Positions 1-6,663 are shown, numbered from the stretch's first letter. The stretch is DNA of 10,207 nucleotides from an uncultured Ruaniaceae bacterium (GCA_947251855.1 CAMXUZ010000231.1:1-10207), one strand, 5' to 3'. Program-made: numbers and translations. Notes: a model not told the origin generated them from the sequence alone.

Positions 1-822
1 CTGCGGGCCGAGACCTCCCAACTCGTCTCCGCCCTGCGAGCCTCCCATGTACGGGGGCGCTGGGGAGAACTCCAGCTCCGGCGCGTCGTCGAAGTAGCGG
101 GGATGGTCAACCACGTCGATTTCACCGAACAACTGACCGTCGAAGGGGACGGTCAGCTCCTACGCCCGGACATGGTCGTACACCTGCCAGGAAGCAAACA
201 GATCATCGTCGATGCCAAGGTATCCCTCTCCGCTTTTCTGGACGCCTCGGAGACTGATGACGACGACGAACGCAGCGAACGGCTGTCAGCTCACGCAAAG
301 CATGTGCGCGAGCACGTGAAGTCGCTCGCAGCCAAATCGTATTGGGAGCAGCTCCCCCACTCGCCGGAATTCGTCGTCATGTTCGTCCCTGCCGATTCGA
401 TGCTTTCGGCAGCCCTGGAGACCGACCCGGAATTGCTCGAGCACGCGTTCTCACAAAACGTCATCGTGGCCACTCCGGCGACCCTCGTGGCACTGCTACG
501 TACGGTCGCCTACACGTGGCGGCAAGAACGGCTCGCCGAGGAGGCGCAACAAGTGTTCACCACCGGGCGCGAATTGCACAAACGGCTCGGCATCTTCGGT
601 CGACACCTCAACGACCTCGGCAAACGGTTGAATGACGCCGTAACGGCGTTCAACAAGTTCAACCGGTCGATCGACTCGACGCTGGTTCCCCAGATGAAGC
701 GGTTCGCTGAATTGCAGGGGTTCGATGAGCCCTTCGAGTTACGCGATCCCGTCGAAGCCCTCGCCATCGCCGCGGAGAAGCCGGAACTATTCAGCGGCGA
801 CGACGTCGGTGGCTCACCATGA
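1..822 (+). CDS. rmuC: DNA recombination protein RmuC (5' end outside window)
   Basis: This is the C-terminal 273 residues of an RmuC-family protein. The reading frame is open from base 1 and ends with TGA at 820-822; an internal ATG at 103 is not the start, because the family block VRGRWGELQLRRVVE lies upstream of it in frame. Further family blocks are RPDMVVHLPG with IIVDAKV (about 163-222), which fit the PD...DAK spacing of a restriction-like nuclease fold, then WEQLPHSPEFVVMFVPAD and a helical tail (TGRELHKRLGIFGRHLNDLG). The long N-terminal coiled coil and membrane anchor usual in the family would lie before the window. RmuC was defined in E. coli as limiting rearrangement at short inverted repeats; its biochemical activity is not well established. 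The gene is convergent with the small - strand ORF at 849-1055. Family assignment is firm. Confidence 0.93.
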   Translation: MRAETSQLVSALRASHVRGRWGELQLRRVVEVAGMVNHVDFTEQLTVEGDGQLLRPDMVVHLPGSKQIIVDAKVSLSAFLDASETDDDDERSERLSAHAKHVREHVKSLAAKSYWEQLPHSPEFVVMFVPADSMLSAALETDPELLEHAFSQNVIVATPATLVALLRTVAYTWRQERLAEEAQQVFTTGRELHKRLGIFGRHLNDLGKRLNDAVTAFNKFNRSIDSTLVPQMKRFAELQGFDEPFELRDPVEALAIAAEKPELFSGDDVGGSP

Positions 823-848
823 GAACCGCGAAGCGCCACGCGAAGCGC

Positions 849-1055
849 TCACACGGCTTTGGTGTATCCGGACCAATTCGTCGGGTCACTGGGTTCGGCA
901 ACGTCATCGTCGGTGCACCACAGGTCCGTCAACGGGGCAACGTTCCCGGCCTTCTTTCGATACGCCTCCCGCGCGCGCTGAAGCCGTGCTTGGGCAGAGG
1001 AAGATTGGTCACTCCAGTCGTCCGAGTTGAGCATTGTGATCTTTCGGCGAGGCAT
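849..1055 (-). CDS. small acidic hypothetical protein, 68 aa
   Basis: I do not recognise this protein. On the - strand, GGAGGA sits 3 nt before the ATG at 1055, a good but closely spaced ribosome binding site, and the frame runs to TGA at 849-851. The product is hydrophilic with no membrane segment. It has a basic start (MPRRK), a middle predicted to be helical and rich in Arg, Ala and Gln (about residues 20-36), and an acidic, Trp-containing C-terminal half including LWCTDDD and NWSGYT. Amino acid composition and mostly G/C-ending codons look like real coding sequence, whereas the + strand frame across the same bases (819-1286) is Arg/Cys/Pro-rich as expected of antisense. It ends 26 nt from the rmuC stop on the other strand. 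A single lone Cys argues against a zinc ribbon. No function is proposed. Confidence 0.55.
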   Translation of the reverse strand: MPRRKITMLNSDDWSDQSSSAQARLQRAREAYRKKAGNVAPLTDLWCTDDDVAEPSDPTNWSGYTKAV

Positions 1056-1321
1056 GATTCCTCCAATATGGGCTACGGCGTTGCTAGCACTGACTCTCCA
1101 AATTTTTCAGACGTTCCATCGCCGCCACAGTGGGTTGCAAAACAAACGAAAATATGCTGGGAATCGTGTCCCTGCCGGCGAGTGATCCCCGGCTGCGGCA
1201 GAGGTGGAGAGCAAGGAGAACCTCACCGCACTTATGCACAGGTGGGGCAATATTGCTCCCGCTGTCAACACTCGCAGCCCGGATGAAATTTTCCGTTCGC
1301 CGAGTAGGGCAAGCTAGAACC
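1056..1321. other. structure-rich non-coding spacer upstream of xseA
   Basis: No convincing gene lies between the small - strand ORF and xseA. The stretch is visibly richer in A and T than its neighbours (for example around 1096-1105 and 1137-1155). It should carry divergent promoters for the 68-aa ORF and xseA. It holds a palindrome at 1244-1259 and overlapping stem candidates at 1201-1259, described separately. On the - strand a perfect TTGACA (bases 1263-1268) abuts the palindrome, but no matching -10 box is present at the usual distance. A frame open through this region into xseA from 1130 has no ribosome binding site and no family similarity before residue 1 of XseA. Confidence 0.5.
1244..1259. 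promoter_or_regulatory. palindrome, possible operator upstream of xseA
   Basis: The 10-bp core GCAATATTGC (1247-1256) is a perfect palindrome. It is extended by two more G-C pairs on each side of a single G/T mismatch, giving GGGGCAATATTGCTCC. It lies 62 nt before the xseA ATG. It could be a protein-binding site or the stem of a transcript hairpin. I do not recognise the motif as that of a known regulator, and it does not match the actinobacterial LexA box (GAAC-N4-GTTC). Confidence 0.4.
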
Positions 1322-2569
1322 ATGACCACGGCACCACTTCCTGCAACTGCGGCGGAAACCACCGCGCACGCCCCGTGGCCGGTGCGTCTCCTGAGCCACA
1401 AGATGGCAGAATACATTTCGCGAATGTCACCGGTGTGGATCGAAGGGCAGGTCATCCAGCTCAACGCGAACAACGCCTCCTCGCTCGCGTTCATCACGCT
1501 GAGAGACATCTCCGTCGACATGTCCCTCAACGTGACGATTCCCAAACGGACCCTCGGAGCGGTCACCGCGCCGATCAACGAGGGGGCGCACGTCGTTGTT
1601 CATGCAAAACCTGAACTCTGGGCGAAACGCGGCAGCCTGAGCATGAACGCTCGTGAGATCCGCGCCGTGGGAATCGGCGAGCTCCTCGCGCGCATCGAGG
1701 AGCTCAAACGCATCCTCGCGGCCGAAGGACTCTTCGACGCCGAGCGTAAGCGCCCTCTGCCGTTCCTTCCGCGCAAGGTCGGGCTCATCTGCGGGGCGAG
1801 GGCCAAAGCCCAGGACGACGTACTCGTCAATGCACGCGCCCGTCACCCCGGCGTCTCCTTCGACGTCCGCGAGGTAGCGGTGCAAGGGCCCAACTGCGTA
1901 CCGCAAGTGATTGACGCATTGGAGTCGCTGGACGCCGACCCCGACGTCGACGTCATCATCATCACCCGCGGGGGCGGCTCGGTGGAGGATCTCTTGCCGT
2001 TCTCCAACGAGACCCTTGTTCGCGCCGCAGCAGGCGCAACCACTCCAATAGTGTCCGCGATCGGCCATGAGACGGACGCCCCCCTCCTCGACCTCGTCGC
2101 CGATTTCCGCGCCTCCACCCCGACGGCGGCGGCAAAACGCGTGGTTCCCGACGTTTCCGAGGAACTGCGGCACCTCAACACCGCCCGGGCGCGAATCAGG
2201 GCGACGATCCGCGCCCGCGTGGACCGGGAAACCACGGTTCTTACCGGGCTCCGCGCTCGGCCCGTCCTCGCGCGCCCGGCAACCCTCGTCGATCCCCACG
2301 TGGAGATCATTGAACAGTTCCGCGCGCGAGCTCGGCGCACGATGGTTCACCAGGTAGAAACTGCTGACCACCAGCTGCGAGGGCTCCGCACGACGTTGCG
2401 GGCGTTGAGCCCGGGCGCGACCCTGGATCGCGGGTACGCCGTTCTGCGTGACGAGGCCGGAAACGTGATCAAGAGCGCCGCGGTGACCACAGTCGGGATG
2501 CGCCTGCATGCGCGCGTGGCCGAGGGCGCATTCGCCGTTGACGTTACTGACACCCCATTGGAGCAATGA
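1322..2569 (+). CDS. xseA: exodeoxyribonuclease VII large subunit
   Basis: Catalytic subunit of exonuclease VII, which digests single-stranded DNA from both ends into oligonucleotides in mismatch repair and damage processing. The ATG at 1322 gives 415 aa, a normal length for actinobacterial XseA; the same frame is open back to 1130 but that extension has no family similarity. Residues about 18-113 form the N-terminal OB fold (WPVRLLSHKMAEYI, VWIEGQV). The catalytic domain follows, with the conserved aspartate at about D166 (AKAQDDVL), TRGGGSVEDL (215-224), SAIGHETD (245-252) and DLVADFRASTPTAAA (257-271). The C-terminal part is helical and Arg-rich, as expected for the region that binds XseB, and ends with the LDRGYAVLRDE block. 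The TGA stop overlaps the xseB ATG (ATGA), so the subunits are translationally coupled. No clear Shine-Dalgarno precedes the ATG, which leaves leaderless translation possible. Confidence 0.95.
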   Translation: MTTAPLPATAAETTAHAPWPVRLLSHKMAEYISRMSPVWIEGQVIQLNANNASSLAFITLRDISVDMSLNVTIPKRTLGAVTAPINEGAHVVVHAKPELWAKRGSLSMNAREIRAVGIGELLARIEELKRILAAEGLFDAERKRPLPFLPRKVGLICGARAKAQDDVLVNARARHPGVSFDVREVAVQGPNCVPQVIDALESLDADPDVDVIIITRGGGSVEDLLPFSNETLVRAAAGATTPIVSAIGHETDAPLLDLVADFRASTPTAAAKRVVPDVSEELRHLNTARARIRATIRARVDRETTVLTGLRARPVLARPATLVDPHVEIIEQFRARARRTMVHQVETADHQLRGLRTTLRALSPGATLDRGYAVLRDEAGNVIKSAAVTTVGMRLHARVAEGAFAVDVTDTPLEQ

Positions 2570-2805
2570 TGACCTCGACCACCCCTGTTTCTGAACTCAC
2601 CTACGAGGCCGCGCGCGACGAGCTCATCGCCATCGTCGGCCAGCTGGAGGCCGGTACAGAATCCCTCGCCGATGCGATGTCGCTGTGGGAGCGCGGGGAG
2701 TCCCTCGCCCATCACTGCGAACAGTTCCTCGATGCCGCACGCGAACGCCTCAAGGCGGCGGAGGATTCCGTTTCGGAATCCGCCCCGGATGGGAACGACG
2801 AGTGA
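2566..2805 (+). CDS. xseB: exodeoxyribonuclease VII small subunit
   Basis: 79-aa small subunit of exonuclease VII; several XseB helical hairpins decorate each XseA C-terminal region and are needed for stable assembly. Typical family sequence is LTYEAARDELIAIVGQLEAG (about residues 11-30) followed by LADAMSLWERGESLAHHCEQ (about 34-53). The predicted structure is two long helices with an acidic tail (SESAPDGNDE). Two consecutive ATGs (2566 and 2569) are possible starts; the first forms the ATGA overlap with xseA. The 3' end overlaps the next gene's GTG (GTGA at 2802-2805), so xseA, xseB and the kinase are very probably one transcript with coupled translation. Confidence 0.95.
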   Translation: MMTSTTPVSELTYEAARDELIAIVGQLEAGTESLADAMSLWERGESLAHHCEQFLDAARERLKAAEDSVSESAPDGNDE

Positions 2806-3728
2806 AGTCGGCCCTGATCATCGGGGAGGCGCTTATCGACGGCGTGATCCGCCCCGGGAAAGACGTCGTCGAGCATCCCGGTGGCTCGCCGGCCAACGTC
2901 GCTCTCGGGCTTGCCCGGCTGGGCCGGAGCGTTGGTCTCGCCACGTGGTTCGGCACTGACCCCCACGGCGCCCAACTTCGCACCCATTTCAAAATTGGTG
3001 ATGTCCGGGTCGTCCCCGGTTCCGATCGTGCAACGCGCACGTCCACCGCCTTCGCGACCTTAGATGACACGGGGGCGGCGACGTACGAGTTCGATCTCGA
3101 GTGGCAGGTTCCCGAGGTCCACCTCGATTCTGGCGTCGGGCTCGTGCATGTGGGTTCGATCGCCTCGATCCTCCAGCCGGGCGCGGACGGCGTGCTGGAG
3201 ATCGTGCGGGCGGCGGCGGAGTTCGCCACGATCAGCTACGACCCCAACCTGCGCCCCACGATCATGGGCGAGCGCGACGACGTGCGGGAGCGAGTCGAGC
3301 TGCTCGTCGGCGCGGCCGACGTCGTCAAAGTTTCCGACGAGGACCTCCGGTGGCTGTACCCCGAGGAGGTGGAGGAAGAGGTTGTTCGCCGCTGGGCGGC
3401 GCTGGGCCCCTCCCTCCTCGTACTCACCCGGGGTGGAGCAGGCGCGATGGCACTCACCTCCGCCGGCCTCGAACTGGAGATGCCCGCGCCGCGGGTCACT
3501 GTCGTCGACACCGTCGGAGCGGGAGACTCCTTCACGAGCGGATTGCTCGACGCCCTGTGGACGGCCGACCTACTCGGCGCCAGCAGGCGCGAGCGTCTTC
3601 GTGAAATTGACCCCAGCGCCCTCCACGCCGCGATGCAATGGTCCGTGCACAACGCCGCGATCACCGTCTCCCGGGCCGGAGCGAACCCGCCCCGGCGCAG
3701 CGAAGTAATAGAAAGTATTGACGCGTAA
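2802..3728 (+). CDS. PfkB-family carbohydrate kinase (fructokinase-like)
   Basis: ATP-dependent sugar kinase of the ribokinase/PfkB fold, 308 aa. I chose the GTG at 2802 because the conserved N-terminus KSALIIGEALID begins directly after it; the longer frame from 2685 would lie inside xseB. Family marks in order: sugar-binding aspartate in GEALID (D13), GGSPANVALGLARLG (27-41), SYDPNLRP (145-152), VKVSDEDL (175-182), LTRGGAGA (208-215) and the ATP-site/catalytic-base signature DTVGAGDSFTSGLL (236-249, with D242 as the likely base). The YDPNLRP and VSDED blocks resemble bacterial fructokinases, so fructose to fructose-6-phosphate is the best guess, but substrate cannot be settled by sequence in this family. 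It is coupled to xseB and followed 5 nt later by the carbonic anhydrase gene. No sugar transporter or regulator is nearby. Confidence 0.88.
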   Translation: MKSALIIGEALIDGVIRPGKDVVEHPGGSPANVALGLARLGRSVGLATWFGTDPHGAQLRTHFKIGDVRVVPGSDRATRTSTAFATLDDTGAATYEFDLEWQVPEVHLDSGVGLVHVGSIASILQPGADGVLEIVRAAAEFATISYDPNLRPTIMGERDDVRERVELLVGAADVVKVSDEDLRWLYPEEVEEEVVRRWAALGPSLLVLTRGGAGAMALTSAGLELEMPAPRVTVVDTVGAGDSFTSGLLDALWTADLLGASRRERLREIDPSALHAAMQWSVHNAAITVSRAGANPPRRSEVIESIDA

Positions 3729-3733
3729 GAATC

Positions 3734-4405
3734 ATGCCGAGCCAGCTCACTCCTGCCCAAGCCTTCTCCGCACTCGTCGAAGGTAACCATCGCTTCATTT
3801 CCGGCGAAATGCTTCACCCCAGCCAGGACACCGCCCGCAGGTCGCAAGTGTCGGTGGAACAGAACCCATTCGCGGTGCTCTTCGGCTGCTCCGACTCCCG
3901 GGTCGCAGCCGAGATCATCTTTGACCGAGGCTTGGGCGACATGTTCGTCGTACGCACTGCTGGCCATGTACTCGACACCACCGTCGTCGGCTCGATCGAG
4001 TTCGGCGTAGATATTCTGCACACGCCGCTGGTCGTCGTTCTCGGCCACGATAACTGCGGGGCGATCGCCGGTGCGCGACAGGCGATGGTCAGCGGTGAAC
4101 TCCCCTCGGGAATGGTTCGGGCGATCATCGACCGCGTGATCCCCTCGATCGTCACCCGCGCACCCAGTCACGCAATGGGGTCTTCCGATGCGCCCATCGA
4201 CGGCGCGGGCTTCGAACTCGTTGTACCCTCACACGCTGAACTGGGCCGGGAACACGTCAGTGAAACCGTGAAGATGCTCGGCACCTACTCCCACTCCCTC
4301 GCAGAGAAAGTCGAGTCGGGCAAGGTGGCTATCGTCGGAATGGAGTACACGCTTTCCGACGGTCGCGCCCACCTCGTGGAGCACCTGGGAGATATCGGGA
4401 TCTGA
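3734..4405 (+). CDS. beta-class carbonic anhydrase
   Basis: Zinc enzyme interconverting CO2 and bicarbonate in the cytoplasm, supplying bicarbonate for carboxylases and helping pH balance; 223 aa. The beta-class zinc ligands are all present: C52 in GCSDSR, H105 and C108 in GHDNCGA. The D54/R56 dyad is intact. Other family blocks are EGNHRFISGE (16-25), NPFAVLFGCSDSRV (44-57), FVVRTAGHVLD (71-81) and the C-terminal GMEYTLSDGRAHLVEH. There is no signal peptide. Spacing from the kinase stop is only 5 nt with at best a poor ribosome binding site, so translation probably depends on the upstream gene. I leave the gene symbol blank because several names are used for this class. Confidence 0.95.
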   Translation: MPSQLTPAQAFSALVEGNHRFISGEMLHPSQDTARRSQVSVEQNPFAVLFGCSDSRVAAEIIFDRGLGDMFVVRTAGHVLDTTVVGSIEFGVDILHTPLVVVLGHDNCGAIAGARQAMVSGELPSGMVRAIIDRVIPSIVTRAPSHAMGSSDAPIDGAGFELVVPSHAELGREHVSETVKMLGTYSHSLAEKVESGKVAIVGMEYTLSDGRAHLVEHLGDIGI

Positions 4406-4416
4406 GGACCAAGGCC

Positions 4417-4446
4417 CTGACAATGGTTCGGTATGCGTGCCAAGAT
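4417..4446 (+). promoter_or_regulatory. weak candidate promoter for the D-amino acid dehydrogenase gene
   Basis: CTGACA (4417-4422, five of six matches to the -35 consensus) is followed 18 nt later by CAAGAT (4441-4446, three of six matches to TATAAT). Initiation 7 nt downstream would fall at the ATG at 4453 and give a leaderless mRNA. Alternatively the gene is simply read through from the xseA operon and starts at the ATG at 4423. Low confidence. Confidence 0.25.
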
Positions 4447-4452
4447 GAAGTT

Positions 4453-5742
4453 ATGGTTACCACCGCAACTACTCGCCGGCGCTTGCCCGCTGCGCAGAAC
4501 GTCATCGTTGTCGGGGCCGGTCTCGTTGGCCTTTCCACCGCCCTGCACCTACGACATGCCGGGCTCGAGGTCACCGTGGTCGAAGCGGACCATGTCGGAG
4601 CCGGCGCTTCCTGGGGGAACGCCGGTTGGCTCACGCCAGAGATTGCCACTCCACTACCTGAACCTTCCATCTTGAAGACGGGCGTCAAGGCCCTCGTTTC
4701 CGCAAACTCCCCGCTCTATGTTCCGATTCGCGCGGATCTCAACCTGCTCCGGTTCCTCACCGGGTTCCTGCGCCATTCCACGGCGAAGCAGTGGCGCAAG
4801 GGGATGGCGGCGCTGATGCCGCTGAACAACCTCACGATGGAATCCTTCGATGAGCTCGAGTCGCTCGGGGTGGCGGAAACGACCCACCCCACCGAATTCA
4901 TCGCCGCGTTCGCAGAAGCGGGTCAAGAGAGCGGGTTGCTGCAGGAGTTCGAAGACATCCGGGCGGCAGGCTACGACGTTGACGCGACCCCTCTCACCGG
5001 TGACGAAGTGCGTGAGTACGCTCCGGCGCTCTCCCGCGGCGTCGCGTCGGGGATCCGTCTCGGCGGCACCCGGTTCATCAACCCACCCAAGTACGTCGCC
5101 GCGCTCGACACGGCTTGCAAGGAGGCGGGGGTCAAGTTCCGCACCGGCCGGGTGACCCAGGTCGACGGCGGCACCCCTCAACGTCCCGCCCACGTCACCC
5201 TCACGGAAAGCACCGGCACGAGCGCCGAGACCGTGCCGAGCGACGTCGTCGTCGTGGCCACGGGTGCGGAGCTTCCGAAGCTGCTGCGACCATTCGGGGT
5301 GAAGATGGTTGTCCAGGCCGGTCGCGGCTATTCGTTCACCGTGCCGGTGGATCCGATGCCGAAGGTGCCCCTGTACTTCCCGCACGAACGCGTCGCCTGC
5401 ACCCCGCTCGGCGATCGATACCGGGTGGCGGGCATGATGGAATTCCGTCGGCACCTCGAACCGCTCGACCCCCGGCGGATCCAGGCGATCGTCAATGCGA
5501 CCACGCCGCTCCTTGCCGGCGCGGATTTCACTGATCGGGTCGACGAGTGGGTGGGTTCCCGGCCCTGTACCCCCGACGGGCTGCCGCTCGTGGGGCCCAC
5601 GCGTTCGCCTCGCGTCGTCGCCGCCGGAGGGCACGGCATGTGGGGAGTCACCCAAGGGCCGCTGACCGGCAAACTCATCACTGAATACGTCACCACCGGC
5701 GACGTACCGGCGATGCTGCGGCCCCTCGATCCCCTGCGTTAG
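4453..5742 (+). CDS. dadA: FAD-dependent D-amino acid dehydrogenase-like oxidoreductase
   Basis: Flavoprotein of the DAO superfamily (429 aa from the ATG at 4453), closest in look to DadA, which oxidises D-amino acids to 2-oxo acids and ammonia and passes electrons to the respiratory chain. The Rossmann motif VIVVGAGLVGLSTALHLRHA (17-36) with the ribose-binding E44 (VVEAD) is complete. It is followed by GASWGNAGWLTPE, which corresponds to the DadA NAG region, and the C-terminal FAD-contact block SRPCTPDGLPLVGPT with AAGGHGMWGVTQGP. The ATG at 4423 (10 residues longer, AAGG 8 nt upstream, 17 nt after the carbonic anhydrase stop) is an alternative start; I prefer 4453 because the longer N-terminus does not resemble the family. 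It could instead act on glycine, proline or opines, so the substrate is uncertain. It converges on the isoprenyl synthase gene with 38 nt between stops. Confidence 0.82.
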   Translation: MVTTATTRRRLPAAQNVIVVGAGLVGLSTALHLRHAGLEVTVVEADHVGAGASWGNAGWLTPEIATPLPEPSILKTGVKALVSANSPLYVPIRADLNLLRFLTGFLRHSTAKQWRKGMAALMPLNNLTMESFDELESLGVAETTHPTEFIAAFAEAGQESGLLQEFEDIRAAGYDVDATPLTGDEVREYAPALSRGVASGIRLGGTRFINPPKYVAALDTACKEAGVKFRTGRVTQVDGGTPQRPAHVTLTESTGTSAETVPSDVVVVATGAELPKLLRPFGVKMVVQAGRGYSFTVPVDPMPKVPLYFPHERVACTPLGDRYRVAGMMEFRRHLEPLDPRRIQAIVNATTPLLAGADFTDRVDEWVGSRPCTPDGLPLVGPTRSPRVVAAGGHGMWGVTQGPLTGKLITEYVTTGDVPAMLRPLDPLR

Positions 5743-5780
5743 CAATTCTCAGTAGAGGCGGAGGTGCCCCCGGGAGCCCG

Positions 5781-6542
5781 TCACCGGCCGAGGCGGCGCT
5801 CCCGCTCCGAGTACGAGCGCAGCGCCCGCAAGAAATCCACTCGGCGGAAATCGGGCCAGAATGCCTCGCAGAAGTAGAATTCGCTGTGCGCGCTCTGCCA
5901 GAGGAGGAACCCGCCAAGACGCTGCTCGCCGGAGGTCCGGATCACGAGGTCGGGATCTGGCTGCCCCTTGGTGTACAGGTGCGCGGCGATGCTTTCCACC
6001 GTCACGAGCTCCGCGAGCGCTTCGCCCTCGATCTGCTGGGCCGCGCCCTCCCGGATGAGGTTGCGCACCGCACCGACGATCTCGTGCCTGCCCCCATACC
6101 CCACCGCGATGTTGATGTGCATTCCGGAAATGTCTCTGGTCAGGAGCTCCGCGGCACGCAGTCGTTTGGAAATCTCCTCGGGCAGCAGATCCAGATCGCC
6201 GACCATCTGCAACCGCCACCGGCGCGTCGCAGCGAGTTTCGCCACCGAGTTCGCGATGATTTCTAACAGGGCGCTCACTTCCTGCGCCTCTCGGAGCAGA
6301 TTGTCCGTCGAGAGCATCCACAGCGTCACTACCTCAACGTGGAACTCTTCGCACCAGCTCAGAAGATCGGAGATCCGCTCCGCCCCGGCCTGGTGTCCCT
6401 GCGCAGTGTCCAAACCGGCGAGCCGTGCCCAGCGGCGGTTCCCGTCGAGCATGACGCCGACGTGGGCGGGGAGGGTACGGCCTTGCAAACGACGAACGAG
6501 ACGCCGCTCATAAATGTCATAGAGCAAGCCCAGTCGTTTCAT
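5781..6542 (-). CDS. uppS: cis-isoprenyl diphosphate synthase (UppS/Rv1086-like)
   Basis: cis-Prenyltransferase, 253 aa, condensing isopentenyl diphosphate with an allylic diphosphate to build the polyprenyl carrier for cell-wall sugars. GGAGG lies 4 nt before the ATG at 6542. Catalytic motif HVGVMLDGNRRWAR (27-40) contains the Mg-binding D33; then TLWMLSTDNLLR, VGYGGRHEIVGAVR and the dimer/IPP-site block VIRTSGEQRLGGFLLWQSAH with SEFYFCEAFWPDFRRVDFL. The N-terminus (LLYDIYERRLVRRL) resembles M. tuberculosis Rv1086, the short-chain Z,E-farnesyl diphosphate synthase, which likewise neighbours a hemolysin III gene. The enzyme may therefore make short cis-prenyl chains rather than full-length undecaprenyl or decaprenyl diphosphate; chain length cannot be read from these motifs. 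It diverges from the hemolysin III gene across a 163-nt spacer with a palindromic operator candidate. Confidence 0.93.
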   Translation of the reverse strand: MKRLGLLYDIYERRLVRRLQGRTLPAHVGVMLDGNRRWARLAGLDTAQGHQAGAERISDLLSWCEEFHVEVVTLWMLSTDNLLREAQEVSALLEIIANSVAKLAATRRWRLQMVGDLDLLPEEISKRLRAAELLTRDISGMHINIAVGYGGRHEIVGAVRNLIREGAAQQIEGEALAELVTVESIAAHLYTKGQPDPDLVIRTSGEQRLGGFLLWQSAHSEFYFCEAFWPDFRRVDFLRALRSYSERERRLGR

Positions 6543-6639
6543 CTATCCTCCCAGTGACCCCATTTCGGCGACCTGCCGAACGCCGGAGTCCCTTCAGCCA
6601 ACGGTAGCGCCAATCGCAACAGAACGAACCTACGGTCTA

Positions 6640-6663
6640 GTAACTTACGGTCCCGTAGGTTAC
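6640..6663. promoter_or_regulatory. TetR-style palindromic operator candidate between uppS and the hemolysin III gene
   Basis: Arms GTAACTTACGG (6640-6650) and CCGTAGGTTAC (6653-6663) are inverted copies around a 2-bp centre (TC), with one mismatched pair in 11. A third copy of the half-site, AACCTACGGTC, lies at 6627-6637, exactly 15 bp upstream of and in the same orientation as the left arm; it is a perfect inverse of the right arm over 9 bp. TANNNT boxes on the + strand (TAGGTT 6656-6661, TACGCT 6661-6666) overlap the right arm, as expected for a repressor site on a promoter. The size and near-continuous symmetry resemble TetR-family operators. The cognate regulator is not in the window. 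Confidence 0.6.

Noticed and set aside
823..848. AGCGC/GCGCT stem as a terminator between rmuC and the small - strand ORF
   Set aside because: Only five base pairs with no T tract; too weak to claim.
819..1286. 155-codon + strand frame starting with ATGA overlap at the rmuC stop
   Set aside because: Product is rich in Arg, Cys, Pro and Gly with no family look, and it is antisense to the better-supported 68-aa ORF; the ATGA overlap is probably chance.
1130..1321. N-terminal extension of XseA by 64 residues
   Set aside because: No ribosome binding site at 1130, no similarity to XseA before the ATG at 1322, and 415 aa is already a normal length.
1427..2566. 379-codon - strand frame opposite xseA
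   Set aside because: Shadow of a G+C-rich gene; no family motif, and xseA is certain on the other strand.
2685..2801. N-terminal extension of the sugar kinase within xseB
   Set aside because: The conserved PfkB N-terminus begins at the GTG at 2802, which overlaps the xseB stop in the usual coupled manner.
3236..4171. 311-codon - strand frame opposite the kinase and carbonic anhydrase
   Set aside because: Shadow frame that spans two clear genes; no recognisable domain.
4654..5745. 363-codon - strand frame opposite the D-amino acid dehydrogenase gene
   Set aside because: Shadow frame; Arg/Gly/His-rich with no domain.
5743..5780. Possible terminator between the convergent D-amino acid dehydrogenase and uppS genes
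   Set aside because: Only a short C/G self-complementary patch around CCCCCGGGAG and a distant GGTG/CACC pair; no stable stem-loop with a T tract.
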